Positions 1 through 11,925 of a stretch of 64,000 bases of DNA are shown here, in pieces. Positions within the stretch are counted from its first letter, which is position 1. Each line of letters opens with the position of its first letter. The stretch is from Isoperla grammatica. Lineage: Eukaryota > Arthropoda > Insecta > Plecoptera > Perlodidae. The stretch is taken from assembly GCA_945910005.1 (NCBI GenBank), contig OX246747.1:39127190-39191189 (forward strand). Direction: 5' to 3'. The translations under genes and the position numbers were made by a program. The notes under the pieces were generated by a model. That model saw nothing but the letters and a program-made list of their open reading frames with translations, searched no databases and had not been told where the DNA came from.

Positions 1-913
1 TGAAGAGGTCCAACGCGTGTAGTAAGCAGTGTGAAGTAGCCCGGCGGGCACAGCGAGTAGTGTGACGAGGTCCAACGAGTGTAGTAAGCAGTGTGAAGCA
101 GCACGGCGTGCACAGCGAGCAGTGTGACGAGGTCCAACGCGTGTAGTAAGCAGTGTGAAGTAGCCCGGCGTGCACAGCGAGCAGTGTGACGAGGTCCAAC
201 GCGTGTAGTAAGCAGTGTGAAGTAGCCCGGCGGGCACAGCGAGCAGTGTGACGAGGTTCAACGCGTGTAGTAAGCAGTGTGAAGTAGCCCGGCGTGCACA
301 GCGAGCAGTGTGACGAGGTCCAACGCGTGTAGTAAGCAGTCTGAAGTAGCCCGGCGTGCACAGCAAGCAGTGTGACGAGGTCCAACGCGTGTAGTAAGCA
401 GTGTGAAGTAGCACGGCGTGCACAGCGAGCAGTGTGACGAGGTTCAACGCGTGTAGTTAGCAGTGTGAAGTAGCCCGGCGTGCACAGCGAGCAGTGTGAC
501 GAGATATAACGCATGTAGTAAGCAGTGTGAAGTATTTCGGCGTGCACAGCGAGCAGTGTGACGAGATCCAACGCGTGTAGTAAGCAGTGCGAAGTAGCCA
601 GGCGTGCACAGCGAGCAGTGTGACGATACCCAACACGTGTAGTAAGCAGTGTGAAGTAGCCCGGCGTGCACAGCGAGCAGTGTGACGAGATCCAACGCGT
701 GTAGTAAGCAGTGTGAAGTAGCCCGGCGTGCACAGCGAGTAGTGTGACGAGATCCAACGCGTGTATTAAGCAGTGTGAAGCAGCCCGGCGTGCACAGCGA
801 GCAGTGTGACGAGGTCCAACGCGTGTAGTAAGCAGTGTGAAGTAGCCCGGCGTGCACAGCGAGCAGCGTGACGAGGTCCAACGAGTGTAGTAAGCAGTGT
901 GAAGCAGCCCGAT
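1..913. repeat. 62-bp satellite array
   Basis: About 14.7 head-to-tail copies of a 62-bp unit. The landmark TGACGAGG recurs at 63, 125 and 187, exactly 62 bp apart. Copies differ by a few substitutions (for example GTCC or GTTC after the landmark). The array is open at the left edge, so its full size is unknown. Long open frames cross it on the minus strand only because stop codons are rare in the unit; 62 is not a multiple of 3, so the frame rotates and no protein is implied. It abuts the TTAGG block, which suggests a subtelomere-type satellite, but that role is inferred. Confidence 0.95.
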
Positions 914-1320
914 GTGTTAGGTTAGCTTAGGTTAGGTTAGGTTGGGTTAGGTTAGGTTAGGTTAGGTTAGGTTAGGTTAGGTTAGGTTAGGTTAGGTTAG
1001 GTTAGGTTAGGTTAGGTTAGGTTAGGTTAGGTTAGGTTAGGTTAGGTTAGGTTAGGTTAGGTTAGGTTAGGTTAGGTTAGGTTAGGTTAGGTTAGGTTAG
1101 GTTAGGTTAGGTAAGGTTAGGTTAGGTTAGGTTAGGTTAGGTTAGGTTAGGTTACGCTAGGTTAGGTTAGGTTAGGTTAGGTTAGGTTAGGTATGGTTAG
1201 GTTAGGTTAGGTTAGGTTAGGCGAGGTTAGGTTAGGCTAGGTTAGGTTAGGTTAGGTTAGGTTAGGTTAGGTTTGGTTAGGTTAGGTTAGGTTAGGTTAG
1301 GTTGGGTTAGGTTAGGTTAG
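914..1320 (+). repeat. TTAGG telomere-type repeat block (interstitial)
   Basis: About 80 pentamers of TTAGG on the plus strand, with scattered variants (GTTGGG, GTTACGC, GTATGG, GGCGAGG). TTAGG is the ancestral telomere repeat of arthropods. Both sides are other satellites, so this block is interstitial or subtelomeric rather than a chromosome end. The variants suggest an old block not maintained by telomerase. Just to the right, at 1321-1340, is a short stretch of the complementary type (AACCTAACTC), a small inverted relic. Confidence 0.95.
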
Positions 1321-1395
1321 AACCTAACTCAACCCAACACACAACACGAGACACTACTACAAGTTATAGACTAACACTACATAGATGGAATCAAT

Positions 1396-2330
1396 GTTAG
1401 CTTATCTAGCCTACATCAGATTGGTCACCTATTATGGGTTTCACTGCGAGCTGCGATCACCTCAGGCTACGAAAACTCATTTCTCTCACTAGCCCACTAC
1501 AAGCTTATCTACAGCAGCCTTTACACCTATTATGGGTTTCACTGCGAGCTGCGATCACCTCAGGCTACGAAAACTCATTTCTCTCACTAGCCCACTACAA
1601 GCTTATCTACATCAGCCTTTACACCAATTATGGGTTTCACTGCGAGCTAGGATCACTTCAAGCTACGAAAACACATTTCTCTCACTAGCCCACTACAAGC
1701 TTATCTACATCAGCCTTTACACCTATTATGGGTTTCACTGCGAGCTGCCATCACCTCAGGCTACGAAAACTCATTTCTCTCACTAGCCCACTACAAGCTT
1801 ATCTACATCAGCCTTTACACCAATTATGGGTTTAACTGCGAGCTGCGATCACCGCAGGCTACGAAAACTCATTTCTCTCACTAGCCCACTACAAGCTTAT
1901 CTACATCAGCCTTTACACCTATTATGGGTTTCACTGCGAGCTGCGATCACCTCAGGCTACGAAAACTCATTTCTCTCACTAGCCCACTACAAGCTTATCT
2001 ACATCAGCCTTTACACCTATTATGGGTTTCACTGCGAGCTGCGATCACCTCAGGCTACGAAAACTCATTTCTCTCACTAGCCCACTACAAGCTTATCTAC
2101 ATCAGCCTTTACACCTATTATGGGTTTCACTGCGAGCTAGGATCACTTCAAGCTACGAAAACACATTTTTCTCACTAGCCCACTAGAAGCTTATCTACAT
2201 TAGGCTTTACACCTATTATGGGTTTCACTGCGAGCTGCGATCACCTTAGGCTACGAAAACTAATTTCTCTCACTAGCCCTCTACAAGCTGATCTACATCA
2301 GCCTGTACATCTATTATGGGTTTCACCCCT
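1396..2330. repeat. 98-bp satellite, array A
   Basis: About 9.5 copies of a 98-bp unit. The landmark TATGGGTTTCACTGCGAGCT recurs at about 1434, 1532, 1630, 1728, 1826, 1924, 2022, 2120 and 2218. Each unit also holds TTTCTCTCACTAGCCCACTA. Divergence between copies is a few percent. It ends where the last TATGGGTTTCAC runs into CCCTCCCTGACCC, the same junction that ends array B near 7750. Apparent 84-residue frames in the array are by-products of the repeat. Confidence 0.95.
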
Positions 2331-4251
2331 CCCTGACCCACTATATGCATCAATCCCTGAGTATACCACTCTTTATTAAAATGTCCTCTTTTTACCACCA
2401 CAACTTATGGCAACCCTAAGTTTGGTCAGTGTGTGTGGTGGGGGGAGGAGAGACAATCAACCCCTTGATCTTCTGCATTGAAGGCAAAATATCTTCAACT
2501 AACCGTTAACGACACCGAGACCACACACACAATATTACAATGTTTTGGTGGAAGGGTAAACATGCACTGCACCCGACGCTGCGCCACTGCAGACAGACAT
2601 GTTTTGGGTTGTTGGTTGATTGTGTGGGGGGGGGGGTGGGGGGTCCTAGAAGTAACTACCAAGCCTCGCACCACTGAGAGCGTCCTTACGATAGGTCAGT
2701 GTCGACGATAAGGCAGCAGCTGCCCAGCAACAGGTAATCGGCACACAGTAGTTGTCGATGGGGGGGAGGGGAGGTACAGTCTCTCAGAAACACATACATT
2801 ACCGGCGTCCACTGGGCGATATCCGTGGCCCAGGTTCGAAACCAGACGGGAGTGTAAACACGTTTTCTCAAGTGGTTCGTTTAGTACAAGAGAAAACGAA
2901 GCTGTCGATTGATTGATTGACTAACTTGGGCATGTCGCTTGGTGGAGGAACTTATGCGGTATTGTGACACTGTTTTAACGTTTCGGCCGCCTGCCAATAT
3001 TAGTTTTTATTACTTTTCCGTGTATGAACGTGTAAAATGAAGGTCACTTCAGAATTGTGGCATGTTATAATATTCACGTGTTTTTTTATTTGTCACGGCT
3101 TAAAATATTAATTAACATAAAATATTTCTTACAGTTGTCATACTTTGGGACGTATACTCCCCCCCCCCCTACGTGTAATTTTGTTGTAGATAAAACAAGA
3201 GCAAACATGTTTACGGTAGGCCTTGTAAGCCCAAGATTAGCCCTACCAGGCTCCATTGTGTTTTTTATCACACCACACTCCATTAGGGTGATCATATTTT
3301 GAATATTGCAAACCGGGACAAACAAGTGGAAGGATACGAAACATTTTTAATTAAAATTTGCGTGCAAAATGCTCAGTTAACAGCTTTCTAACATGAATTA
3401 ATAAAACAAAATAAATATCAATACATATTAAGTATTTAAATGAATGTGGGTACATTTTTGTAGTCTTGTTATGGGTCGTATTTCGCCAGCCACCTGTTGA
3501 CGGAATAAACTCTGCTGACTGTGAGTTGAGTGAGTGCGTGATTGTGTTCACGAGTCAACGTCTGCGAATGCAACCCGCATGTGTCGAGGGCTAGAGAGCC
3601 TACGAGCAACTGTAAGCCCCCCCTCCCCCCCCCCTGTTACAATCAACCGCATTGTCTTTATTGACAGAATACCGGGACACCTTTTTCCCAAAAATTACAA
3701 ACCGGTAAAAATACGTCTTTTCAATGAATCTCTCGGGACACCGGTACAAGTGTTCCGATAACGGTACTGTACCGGTCAAACCGGTACGTCTGGTCACCTT
3801 ACCCTCCATCCATGATATGTTTAGCGCTCCCCCTCCGTGTGAAGTCACCTACCAGTTGTAGGGTGTCATGTATTACCACGACAGGTTCACTCACTTTATT
3901 AATTGTTGAATAAATTGAATAAATGCACTGCTCCGTGTCATAAGGTCTACCTCGGACGGCCATGATGAAAGTTACGCCCATCGACAATGTGTTACTTGGT
4001 TCGACCATTTGCCCCACGGTCGACCTCGAGCCCGATCGACCTTACAGAATGCAAACTTTATTCGAGTGTTTATCTGAATTTTAGAATTTGTTGGGAAATT
4101 TACGGATAAGAACTGAAACAAGTTTTGTATTTTATCATTTATTACCAATTACGAGGACATGTATTACTTTCTACTTTCGAACAATGGAGAATTCCATCCC
4201 TGTATCGATAGATCGATACTTGAATGGAAGTTTGGTTGGGCCCAAAGATAT

Positions 4252-4565
4252 TATCAAAGATTACAAACTTTGTAATCTTTGATATTGGTTGGTCCAATCA
4301 CAGAGCTCTTTGGCATGCGCGGCCGACCAATCAGAGGCCACGATTCCATCGTTACGTACACCATTCGCCGACCACGAGGCGTTCATAACTCGTGTGCATG
4401 AACCATTCACTCTCCACCTCAACCCTTTAATCAAGTGTCTGTCATACGAGTTAACCTCAACAAGTGTCACCAAAGTGTTTGTAAGGTGTTAGAGTATGCT
4501 AACAAGTGTTTTAGTACCGAAACTCGCGCGATTTATTAGTAAAACGTGCCAATCAAAGTGGGCGG
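4252..4565 (+). promoter_or_regulatory. CCAAT-rich promoter-like core with 33-bp palindrome, copy A
   Basis: A perfect palindrome lies at 4252-4284: arm TATCAAAGATTACAAA, one central base, then its reverse complement. Each arm holds ATCAAAG, which matches the TCF/LEF consensus. It is followed at once by ATTGGTTGGTCCAATCAC, then by GACCAATCAGAGG near 4324 and GCCAATCAAAGTGGGCGG near 4550. Clustered CCAAT boxes plus a GC-box-like GGGCGG are usual in animal promoters. No coding exon follows, so this may be the promoter of a non-coding transcript or of an unrecognised mobile element. The function is inferred. Confidence 0.4.
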
Positions 4566-5039
4566 TTTTTTTGCCGTGTGAGAAATAAATTTCTCAAAAA
4601 TTTCCCAGTGGTGGATTTTTTTTAAATAATCCTTCGTGAAGTGTCGTGTAATTTAGTTTTGTTTTAGTCGGTATTAGTGAGCGTTTCTAGTGATTGCGTG
4701 TGTTATAATTTCAACTCTCATAATTACAAGTAAATTTTCAAGGTAATTTTCAATAGGCTACGTGTTTTACGTTTTGGAACGTTTTTCCACCAACCGCGTC
4801 GAGAAGAAAATTGTCCGAGTGTGCGTTGCTCTTTAAAATAAGGTAATGAAGTTAAAAAATAACAGACACGTTCGAAAAGTTTTTATTTACATGTTTACTT
4901 TGCTAGAATCGTTGCTGTCGGTATTTGGATATTGTTTAATTAATACTGCTGTTAATATAATTAGCCTGTGTACCCGGGGCACAGACAACTGATTTGTAGG
5001 GTATGCTAGTATTTCAATGATCGATGTAAATTTAAATAT

Positions 5040-5165
5040 ATTTCCTAGGTTCGGAACCTGTCTGGCACGAATGCCATGTGGTGTAGGGCCTATATATGAA
5101 CCTACGTTTTGTCTCGATCTCCCTCGTTGCCACTTTAGTAACGTTTAACACCCCTCAATAATATC
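5040..5165 (+). repeat. Degenerate tRNA-derived SINE remnant, copy A
   Basis: A degenerate B box (AGGTTCGGAACC near 5048) is followed by GAATGCCATGTGG, GTCTCGATCTCCCTCGTTG and AACGTTTAACACCCCTC. The same order of words follows the tRNA-Ser-like head at 12856-13040 (ATGTCATGTGGC, CGTCTCGATTAGCCTCGTTG, ACGTAAAACC). This suggests an old SINE of one family carried in the duplicated core. Copy B has the same remnant at about 10520-10640. Confidence 0.45.
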
Positions 5166-5617
5166 ATCGTGACATAACGTGTACGTGTGCGTGTGCTTCG
5201 TTGCATCACAGCAGAGTACTAGTCGGCCCATCATTGCATTGGAATATGTGTAGCAGGGCGCAAGCAGTATACACTCCACAGTATTTACAGGGTGAGTATA
5301 AATATATATATATATATATATATAGTCTCACCACTCTCACAACATTTTCACGTTGTAATTGTAACTCAAGAATCCTACACGAAACCGAATATCCGATGGC
5401 ATAGCGCCACAATCATTACAAGCAGTATGGTAGTTGTTTTTATTAAAGTTGTATCGCTAATGTGCATTTAATAATATCAAAATAACTACCATATCATCTG
5501 TCATCAATCATAGTATCATCATTCAGTCTCAAGGGCTTACCAAACCACAGTGCGCGATATGCCCCCAGCATTCTTGAGTTACAGTTTCAAACATGAAAAT
5601 TTCGTGCGATTATCCCT

Positions 5618-6056
5618 GGGCCTGGATTCAAAGTTGTCCTAATTTAGGCAAATCTTAGCTAGATAAATCAAGATGTCATTTCTGGGTATTACTACATATT
5701 CACAAATGAAATATTATAAGTTAAATTGTTGATATGTTACTATTTAATCTTTATGACATTGCAGAAGTGACATATGCCATGCGTGATTTATATCACTAAA
5801 ATTTGCCTAAACTAGGACGTCTTAGCACTTTTAGGCACCTTTGTGTCCTAATTTAGGCAAATCTTAGCTAGATAAATCAAGATGTCATCTCTGGGTATTA
5901 CTACACATTCACAAATGAAATATTATAAGTTAAATTGTTGATATGTTACTATTTAATCTTTATGACATTGCAGAAGTGACATATGCGTGATTTATATCAC
6001 TAAAATTTGCCTAAACTAGGACGTCTTAGCACTTTTAGGCACCTTTGTGAATCTGT
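5618..6056. mobile_element. Palindromic MITE, internally duplicated
   Basis: The left end GGCCTGGATTCAAAG and the right end CTTTGTGAATCTG are inverted relatives. Inside lies a better inverted repeat: CCTAATTTAGGCAAATC on the left and ATTTGCCTAAACTAGG on the right, extending about 33 bp with some mismatches. No coding capacity. In this copy the body (about 210 bp) is present twice, near 5636-5840 and 5846-6050. The single-body version is in the second core at 11081-11324, so the extra copy arose after or during the segmental duplication. Here the right terminus is cut off by the next element. Confidence 0.7.
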
Positions 6057-6246
6057 AAAAAAATCTGGCTATCTCACATTTTGCCGCCATTTTGTTTCAA
6101 AAAAATATTTTGCAGTAACTATGGTGTAACTTTGTAACTTTTCGAACGATTTTGCCTCAAAACTATACACCTTCAATCCACATCGAGGCTTGTGTATGGT
6201 CCAAATTTCAAGTTGATCGGACTTTCCGTTCGACCGCTATCGACGG

Positions 6247-6279
<33 letters not shown>

Positions 6280-6345
6280 CAAACAAACAAACAAACAAAA
6301 AAAAAAAAAACAGAATGAAGTGCCATAAGAGTCAAGTGGAAACGC
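6057..6345 (+). mobile_element. Poly(A)-tailed insertion between MITE and 98-bp array
   Basis: This sequence is absent from the corresponding place in copy B. It runs from TAAAAAAATCTGGC through GCCGCCATTTTG and CAAATTTCAAGTTGATCGG to about 40 A residues at 6250-6289, then (CAAA)n and more A. The order and tail suggest a plus-strand retroposed element (SINE or truncated LINE). After the tail, GCTCGCTTCGCTCGCTT precedes the satellite. No protein can be read, so the family is unknown. Confidence 0.5.
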
Positions 6346-6360
6346 TCGCTTCGCTCGCTT

Positions 6361-7763
6361 AATCAGCCTTTACACTAATTATGGGTTTCACTGCGAGCTA
6401 GGATCACTTCAGGCTACGAAAACACATTTCTCTCACTAGCGCACTACAAGCTTATCTACATCAGCCTTTACACTAATTATGGGTTTCACTGCTTCAGGCT
6501 ACGAAAACACATTTCTCTCACTAGCGCACTACAAGCGTATTTACATCAGCCTTTACACTAATTATGGGTTTCACTGCGAGCTAGGATCACTTCAGGCTAC
6601 GAAAACACATTTCTCTCACTAGCGCACTACAAGCGTATTTACATCAGCCTTTACACTAATTATGGGTTTCACTGCGAGCTAGGATCACTTCAGGCTACAA
6701 AAACACATTTCTCTCACTAGCGCACTACAAGCTTATCTACATCAGCCTTTACACTAATTATGGGTTTCACTGCGAGCTAGGATCACTTCAGGCTACGAAA
6801 ACACATTTCTCTCACTAGCGCACTACAAGCGTATTTACATCAACCTTTACACCTATTATGGGTTTCACTGCGAGCTGGGATCACCTTAGGCTACGATAAC
6901 GCATTTCTCTCACTAGCCCGACTACAAGCTTATCTACATCAGCCTTTACACCAATTATGGGTTTCACTGCGAGCTAGGATTACTATGGCTACGAAAACAC
7001 ATTTCTCTCACTAGCCCACTACAAGGTAATCTACATTAGCCTTTACACTAATTATGGGTTTCACTGCGAGCTAGGATCACTTCAGGCTACGAAAACACAT
7101 TTCTCTCACTAGCCCACGACAAGCTTATCTACATCAGCCCTTTACACTAATTATGGGTTTCACTGCGAGCTAGGATCACTTCAGGCTACGAAAACACATT
7201 TCTCTCTCTAGCCCACTACAAGGTAATCTACATTAGCCTTTACACTAATTATGGTTTCACTGCGAGCTAGGATCACTTCAGGCTACGAAAACACATTTCT
7301 CTCTCTAGCCCACTACAAGGTAATCTACATTAGCCTTTACATTTTTACACTAATTATGGGTTTCACTGCGAGCTAGGATCACTTCAGGCTACGAAAACAC
7401 ATTTCTCTCTCTAGCCCACTACAAGGTAATCTACATTAGCCTTTACACTAATTATGGGTTTCACTGCGAGCTAGGATCACTTCAGGCTACGAAAACACAT
7501 TTCTCTCACTAGCCCACTACAAGGTAATCTACATTAGCCTTTACACTAATTATGGGTTTTCACTGCGAGCTAGGATCACTTCAGGCTACGAAAACACATT
7601 TCTCTCACTAGCCCACGACAAGCTTATCTACATCAGTTTTTACACCAATTATGGGTTTCACTGCGAGCTAGGATCACTTCAGGCTACGAAAACACATTTC
7701 TCTCACTAGCTCACTACAAGGTAATCTACATTAGCCTTTACACTTTTTATGGGTTTCACCCCC
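6361..7763. repeat. 98-bp satellite, array B
   Basis: About 14 copies of the same 98-bp unit as array A. The unit differs consistently from most of array A: GAGCTAGGATCACTTCAGG and ACACATTTCTC replace the array A words. Some units have small deletions (about 6484-6500) or an insertion (TTACATTTTTACAC near 7335). The last unit ends in the same CCCCTCCCTGACCC junction as array A, so array plus core form the duplicated unit. Confidence 0.95.
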
Positions 7764-10700
7764 TCCCTGACCCACTATATGCATCAATCCCTGTGTATTC
7801 CACTCTTTATTAAAATGTTCTTTTTTTACCACCACAACTTATGGCAACCCTAAGTTTGGTCAGTGTGTTTGGGGGGGGGGGGGGGGGCGGGTTGGGGGTA
7901 AGAGACAATCAACCCCTTGATCTTCTGCATTGATGGCAAAATATGTTCAACTAACCGTTAACGACACCGAGGCAACACACACAATGTTTTGGGGGGAAGG
8001 GTAATAAACATGCACTGCACCCGACGCTGCGCCACTGCAGACATAGGCTACATGTTTTGGGTTGTTGGTTGATTGTGTGTGTGGGGGGGGGGGGGGGGGG
8101 AGGGTCCAGAAGTAACTACCTAGCCTCGCACCACTGAGCGCGTCCTTACGATAGGTCAGTATCAAAGATAAGGCAACAGCTGCCCAGCAACAGAGGTAAT
8201 CGGCACACAGTAGTTGTCGATGGGGTGGAGTGGAGGTACAGTCTTTCAGAGACACATAAATTACCGGCGTCCACTGGGCGATATCAGTGGCCCAGGTTCG
8301 AAGCCAGACGGGAGTGTAAACACGTTTTCTCAAGTGGTTCGTGTAGTAAACGAAGAAAACGAAGCTGCCGATTGATTGACTTAAATGTCGCTGGTGGAGG
8401 AACTTATGCGGTATTGTGACACTGTTTTTTTAACGTTTCGGCCGCCTGTCAATGTCAGTTTTTACTACTCAGTGTATGAAATTGCGAGGAAAATAAAGGT
8501 CTCCCGGTATTGTTGGTATGTTATAATATTCACGTATTTTTTTATTTGTCACGGCTCCGAATATCAATTAACATCAAATATATCTACCAGTTGTCATACT
8601 TTGGGATGTGTTCTCCCCCCCCCCCCCCCCCCCCTACGTGTAATTTTGTTGTAAATAAAACAAGAGCAAACATGTTTACGGTAGGCCTAGTAAGCCCAAG
8701 AGTAGCCCTATTAGCCTCCTTTGTGTTTTTTTTATCACATTACACTCCATTAAGGTGACCATATTTTGAATATTGCAAACCGGGACAAACAAGTGGAAGG
8801 ATACGAAACATTTTTAATTAAACTTTTCGGCAAAATGCTCAGAAAACAGCTTTCTAACATGAATTAATAAAACAAAATAAATATCAATACATATGAAGTA
8901 TTTAAATGAATGTGGGTACATTTTTGTAGTCTTGTTATGCCTGGTCGTATTTCGCCAGCCACCTGTTGACGGAATAAACTCTGCTGACTGTGAGTTGAGC
9001 GAGTGCGTGATTGTGTGAGTCAACGTCTGCGAATGCGGCCCGCATGTGTCGAGGGCTAGAGAGCCTACGAGCAACTGTAAGCCCCCCGTCCCCCCACTGT
9101 TACAATCAACCGCGTTGTCTTTATTGACAGAATACCCAATACCGGGACACCTTTTCCCCAAGAATTACAAACCGGTAAAAATACGTCTTTTCAATGAATC
9201 TCTCAGGACACCAGTACAAGTGTTCCGATAACGGTACTGTACCGGTCAAACCGGTACGTCTGGTCACCTTACCCTCCATCTATGATTTGTTTGGCGCTGC
9301 CCCTCCGTGTGAAGTCACCTACCAGTTGTAGGGTGTCATGTATTTCCACGACAGGTTCACTCATTTTATAAATTATTGAATAAATTGAATAAATGCACTG
9401 CTCCGTGTCATAAGGTCTACCTCGGACGGCCATGATGAAAGTTACGCCCATCGACATGTGTTACTTGGTTCGACTTCGACCATTTGCCCCACAGTCGAAC
9501 TGGTCGAGCTCGCGGTCGACCTTACAGAATGCAAACTTTATTTGAGTTTTGAACTAAATTCTAGAATTTGTTGGGAAATTTATAGATAAGAACTGAAACA
9601 AGTTTTGTATTTTATCATTTATTACCAATTATGAGGACATGTATTACTTTCTACTTTCGAACAATGGAGAATTCCGTCCCTGTATTGATAGATCGATACT
9701 TGAATGGAAGTTTGGTTGGGCCCAAAGATATTATCAAAGATTACAAACTTTGTAATCTTTGATATTGGTTGGTCCAATCACAGAGCTCTTTGGCATGCGC
9801 GGCCGACCAATCAGAGGCCACGATTCCATCGTTACGTACACCATTCGCCGACCACGAGGCGTTCATAACTCGTGTGCATGAACCATTCACTCTCCACCTC
9901 AACCCTTTAATCAAGTGTCTGTCATACGAGTTAACCTCAACAAGTGTCACCAAAGTGTTTGTAAGGTGTTAGAGTATGCTAACAAGTGTTTTAGTACCGA
10001 AACTCGCGCGATTTATTAGTAAAACGTGCCAATCAAAGTGGGCGGTTTTTTTGCCGTGTGAGAAATAAATTTCTCAAAAATTTCCCAGTGGTGGATTTTT
10101 TTAAATAATCCTTCGTGAAGTGTCGTGTGATTTAGTTATGTTTTAGTCGGTATTAGTGAGCGTTTCTAGTGATTGCGTGTGTTATAATTTCAACTCTCAT
10201 AATTACAAGTAAATTTTCAAGGTAATTTTCAATAGGCTACGTGTTTTACGTTTTGGAACGTTTTTCCACTAACCACGTCGAGAAGAAAATTGTCCGAGTG
10301 TGCGTTGCTCTTTAAAATAAGGTAATGAAGTTAAAAAATAACAGACACGTTCGAAAAGTTTTTATTTACATGTTTACTTTGCTAGAATCGTGGCTGTCGG
10401 TATTTGGATATTGTTTAATTAATACTGCTGTTAATATAATTAGCCTGTGTACCCGGGGCACAGACAACTGATTTGTAGGGTATGCTAGTATTTCAATGAT
10501 CGATGTAAATTTAAATATATTTCCTAGGTTCGGAACCTGTCTGGCACGAATGCCATGTGGTGTAGGGCCTATATATGAACCTACGTTTCGTCTCGATCTC
10601 CCTCGTTGCCACTTTAGTGACGTTTAACACCCCTCAATAATATCATCGTGACATAACGTGTGCGTGTGCGTGTGCTTCGTTGCAACACAGCAGAGTACTA

Positions 10701-11080
10701 GTCGGCCCATCATTGCATTGGAATATGATTGTGGTCTGCAGGGCGCAAGCAGTAGGCTCCACACTATTTAAAGGGTGAGTATCTATACATATATATACAC
10801 GTAATCTCACCACTCTCACAACATTTTCACGTTGTAATTGTAACTCAAGAATCTTACACGAAACCGAATATCTAGCGGCATAGCGCCACAATCATCACAA
10901 TCAGTATGGTAGTTGTTTTTATTGAATTTGTATCGCTAATTTGTATTTAATAATATCAAAATAACTGCCACCAATCGTAGTATCATCATTCAGTCTGAAG
11001 GGCTTATCGCAGTGCGCGATATGCCCCCAGCATTCTTGAGTTACAGTTTCAAACATGAAAATTTCGTGCGATTATCCCTG
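7764..11080. repeat. Segmental duplication core, copy B
   Basis: Second copy of the block at 2331-5617, in the same orientation. It carries the same landmarks: the TATATGCATCAATCCCTG junction, G-runs (about 7868-7888 and 8083-8100, longer than in A), C-run near 8620, palindrome at 9732-9764 and CCAAT cluster. The (TA)n tract seen in A at 5296 is reduced here (about 10782-10800). Homopolymer lengths and small indels break frames in one copy relative to the other, which argues against coding. No recognisable gene. Confidence 0.85.
9732..10045 (+). promoter_or_regulatory. CCAAT-rich promoter-like core with 33-bp palindrome, copy B
   Basis: The palindrome with ATCAAAG in both arms, the three CCAAT boxes and the GGGCGG box match copy A base for base as far as I can check by eye, over about 370 bp. 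Surrounding sequence differs at several percent. This is either local gene conversion or selection on the core. No gene product can be assigned. Confidence 0.4.
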
Positions 11081-11324
11081 GGCCTGGATTCAAAGTTGTC
11101 CTAATTTATAGGCAAATCTGAGCTAGATAAATCAAGATGTCATCTCTGTGTATTACTACACATTCACAAATTAATTATTATTAAAAATAAATTGTTGATA
11201 TGTTACTATATTTGATCTTTATGACATTGCAGAAGTGACATGCGTGATTTATGTCACTAAGATTTGCCTAAACTAGGATGTCTTAGCACTTAGGAACCTT
11301 GTGAATCTGGGCCCTAGTTTACGT
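11081..11324. mobile_element. Palindromic MITE, single copy
   Basis: Ends are CCTGGGCCTGGATTCAAAG and GTGAATCTGGGCCCTAG, imperfect inverted repeats. The inner arms are CCTAATTTATAGGCAAATC and ATTTGCCTAAACTAGG. There is one body of about 210 bp, against two at 5618-6056. No coding capacity. The right terminus is complete here, so this copy shows the true end of the family. Confidence 0.7.
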
Positions 11325-11925
11325 TGTCTACACTTGGTTCAGGCTTGAGATACACTGAGGATGAATGGGTTGAGAGTCTATTGTTCCGTCTCAGATGTTT
11401 TGTGTAGGAACATATTTCTCAATACTGAAGCGAGTTTAGAACCCAATACGGCCACAAGGTGGATGAATACCTTGGGTTGTGGCTGAGGAACCCCTTGACA
11501 GCTAACCTTGTCAGTTATTACCGGTGGCAGTAATCGAACCCCAAACCTCTAAAACATAGCTTATTATTTCACTGAACCACTCCCGGTTGATTATGTACAC
11601 AAGTTGATTATCTGAACTACATTCGGTCGGCTGTGTCACCGTTTGTATTTATATCGGAGCTGAAGTATTTCGAACACGTTGTAGTAAGTAGTCGTCTTGA
11701 TTAGACACAATCAACAGACATCGTGTGACATTTCTCTGGCCCTGAATCGAAATGATGTTTGAATTAGCTAAGATGTTGAACGATCGGTGGATTATAATGA
11801 ACAAATGACGGCGATTATTATGACGGACACGTAGTCTGCCCCTATCAAAACGTACATTCTATTTAATGAGTGCAATAAAAAATGTTATTTTTCCTTTCGT
11901 TTATTCTACTCCCACTTGTACCGCG
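11325..11925 (-). repeat. Probable tRNA-derived SINE and unassigned flank
   Basis: On the minus strand from about 11590, a degenerate tRNA-like head reads CCGGGAGTGGTTCAGTGAAA (A-box-like) and then GGGGTTCGATTACTGCC (B-box-like, near 11530). It is followed by about 200 bp of body down to about 11390. It resembles the SINE heads at 13100-13360 and 59775-60102 in order but is more divergent. The flank 11600-11925 shows nothing I can assign. Confidence 0.45.

Larger units (their letters stand above)
2331..5617. repeat. Segmental duplication core, copy A
   Basis: This block recurs at 7764-11080, shifted by about 5,435 bp at the left end and 5,480 bp in the middle. It contains G-homopolymer runs near 2625-2640, a tRNA B-box-like GGTTCGAAACC near 2834, C-runs near 3160 and 3630, a 33-bp palindrome at 4252, CCAAT boxes, and a (TA)n run at about 5296-5322. 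Short open frames of 60-80 codons occur on both strands but none resembles a known protein, and many are broken by homopolymer length changes between the copies. I see no gene here. Left and right flanks differ between copies by roughly 5 percent, whereas about 4255-5100 is almost identical. Confidence 0.85.

Noticed and set aside
444..881. 145-codon open frame on the minus strand
   Set aside because: It lies entirely in the 62-bp satellite, whose unit has few stops; the protein is only the repeat read in rotating frames.
1434..2178. Four overlapping 84-codon frames with similar proteins
   Set aside because: They are offset by 98 bp or multiples of it and translate the 98-bp satellite.
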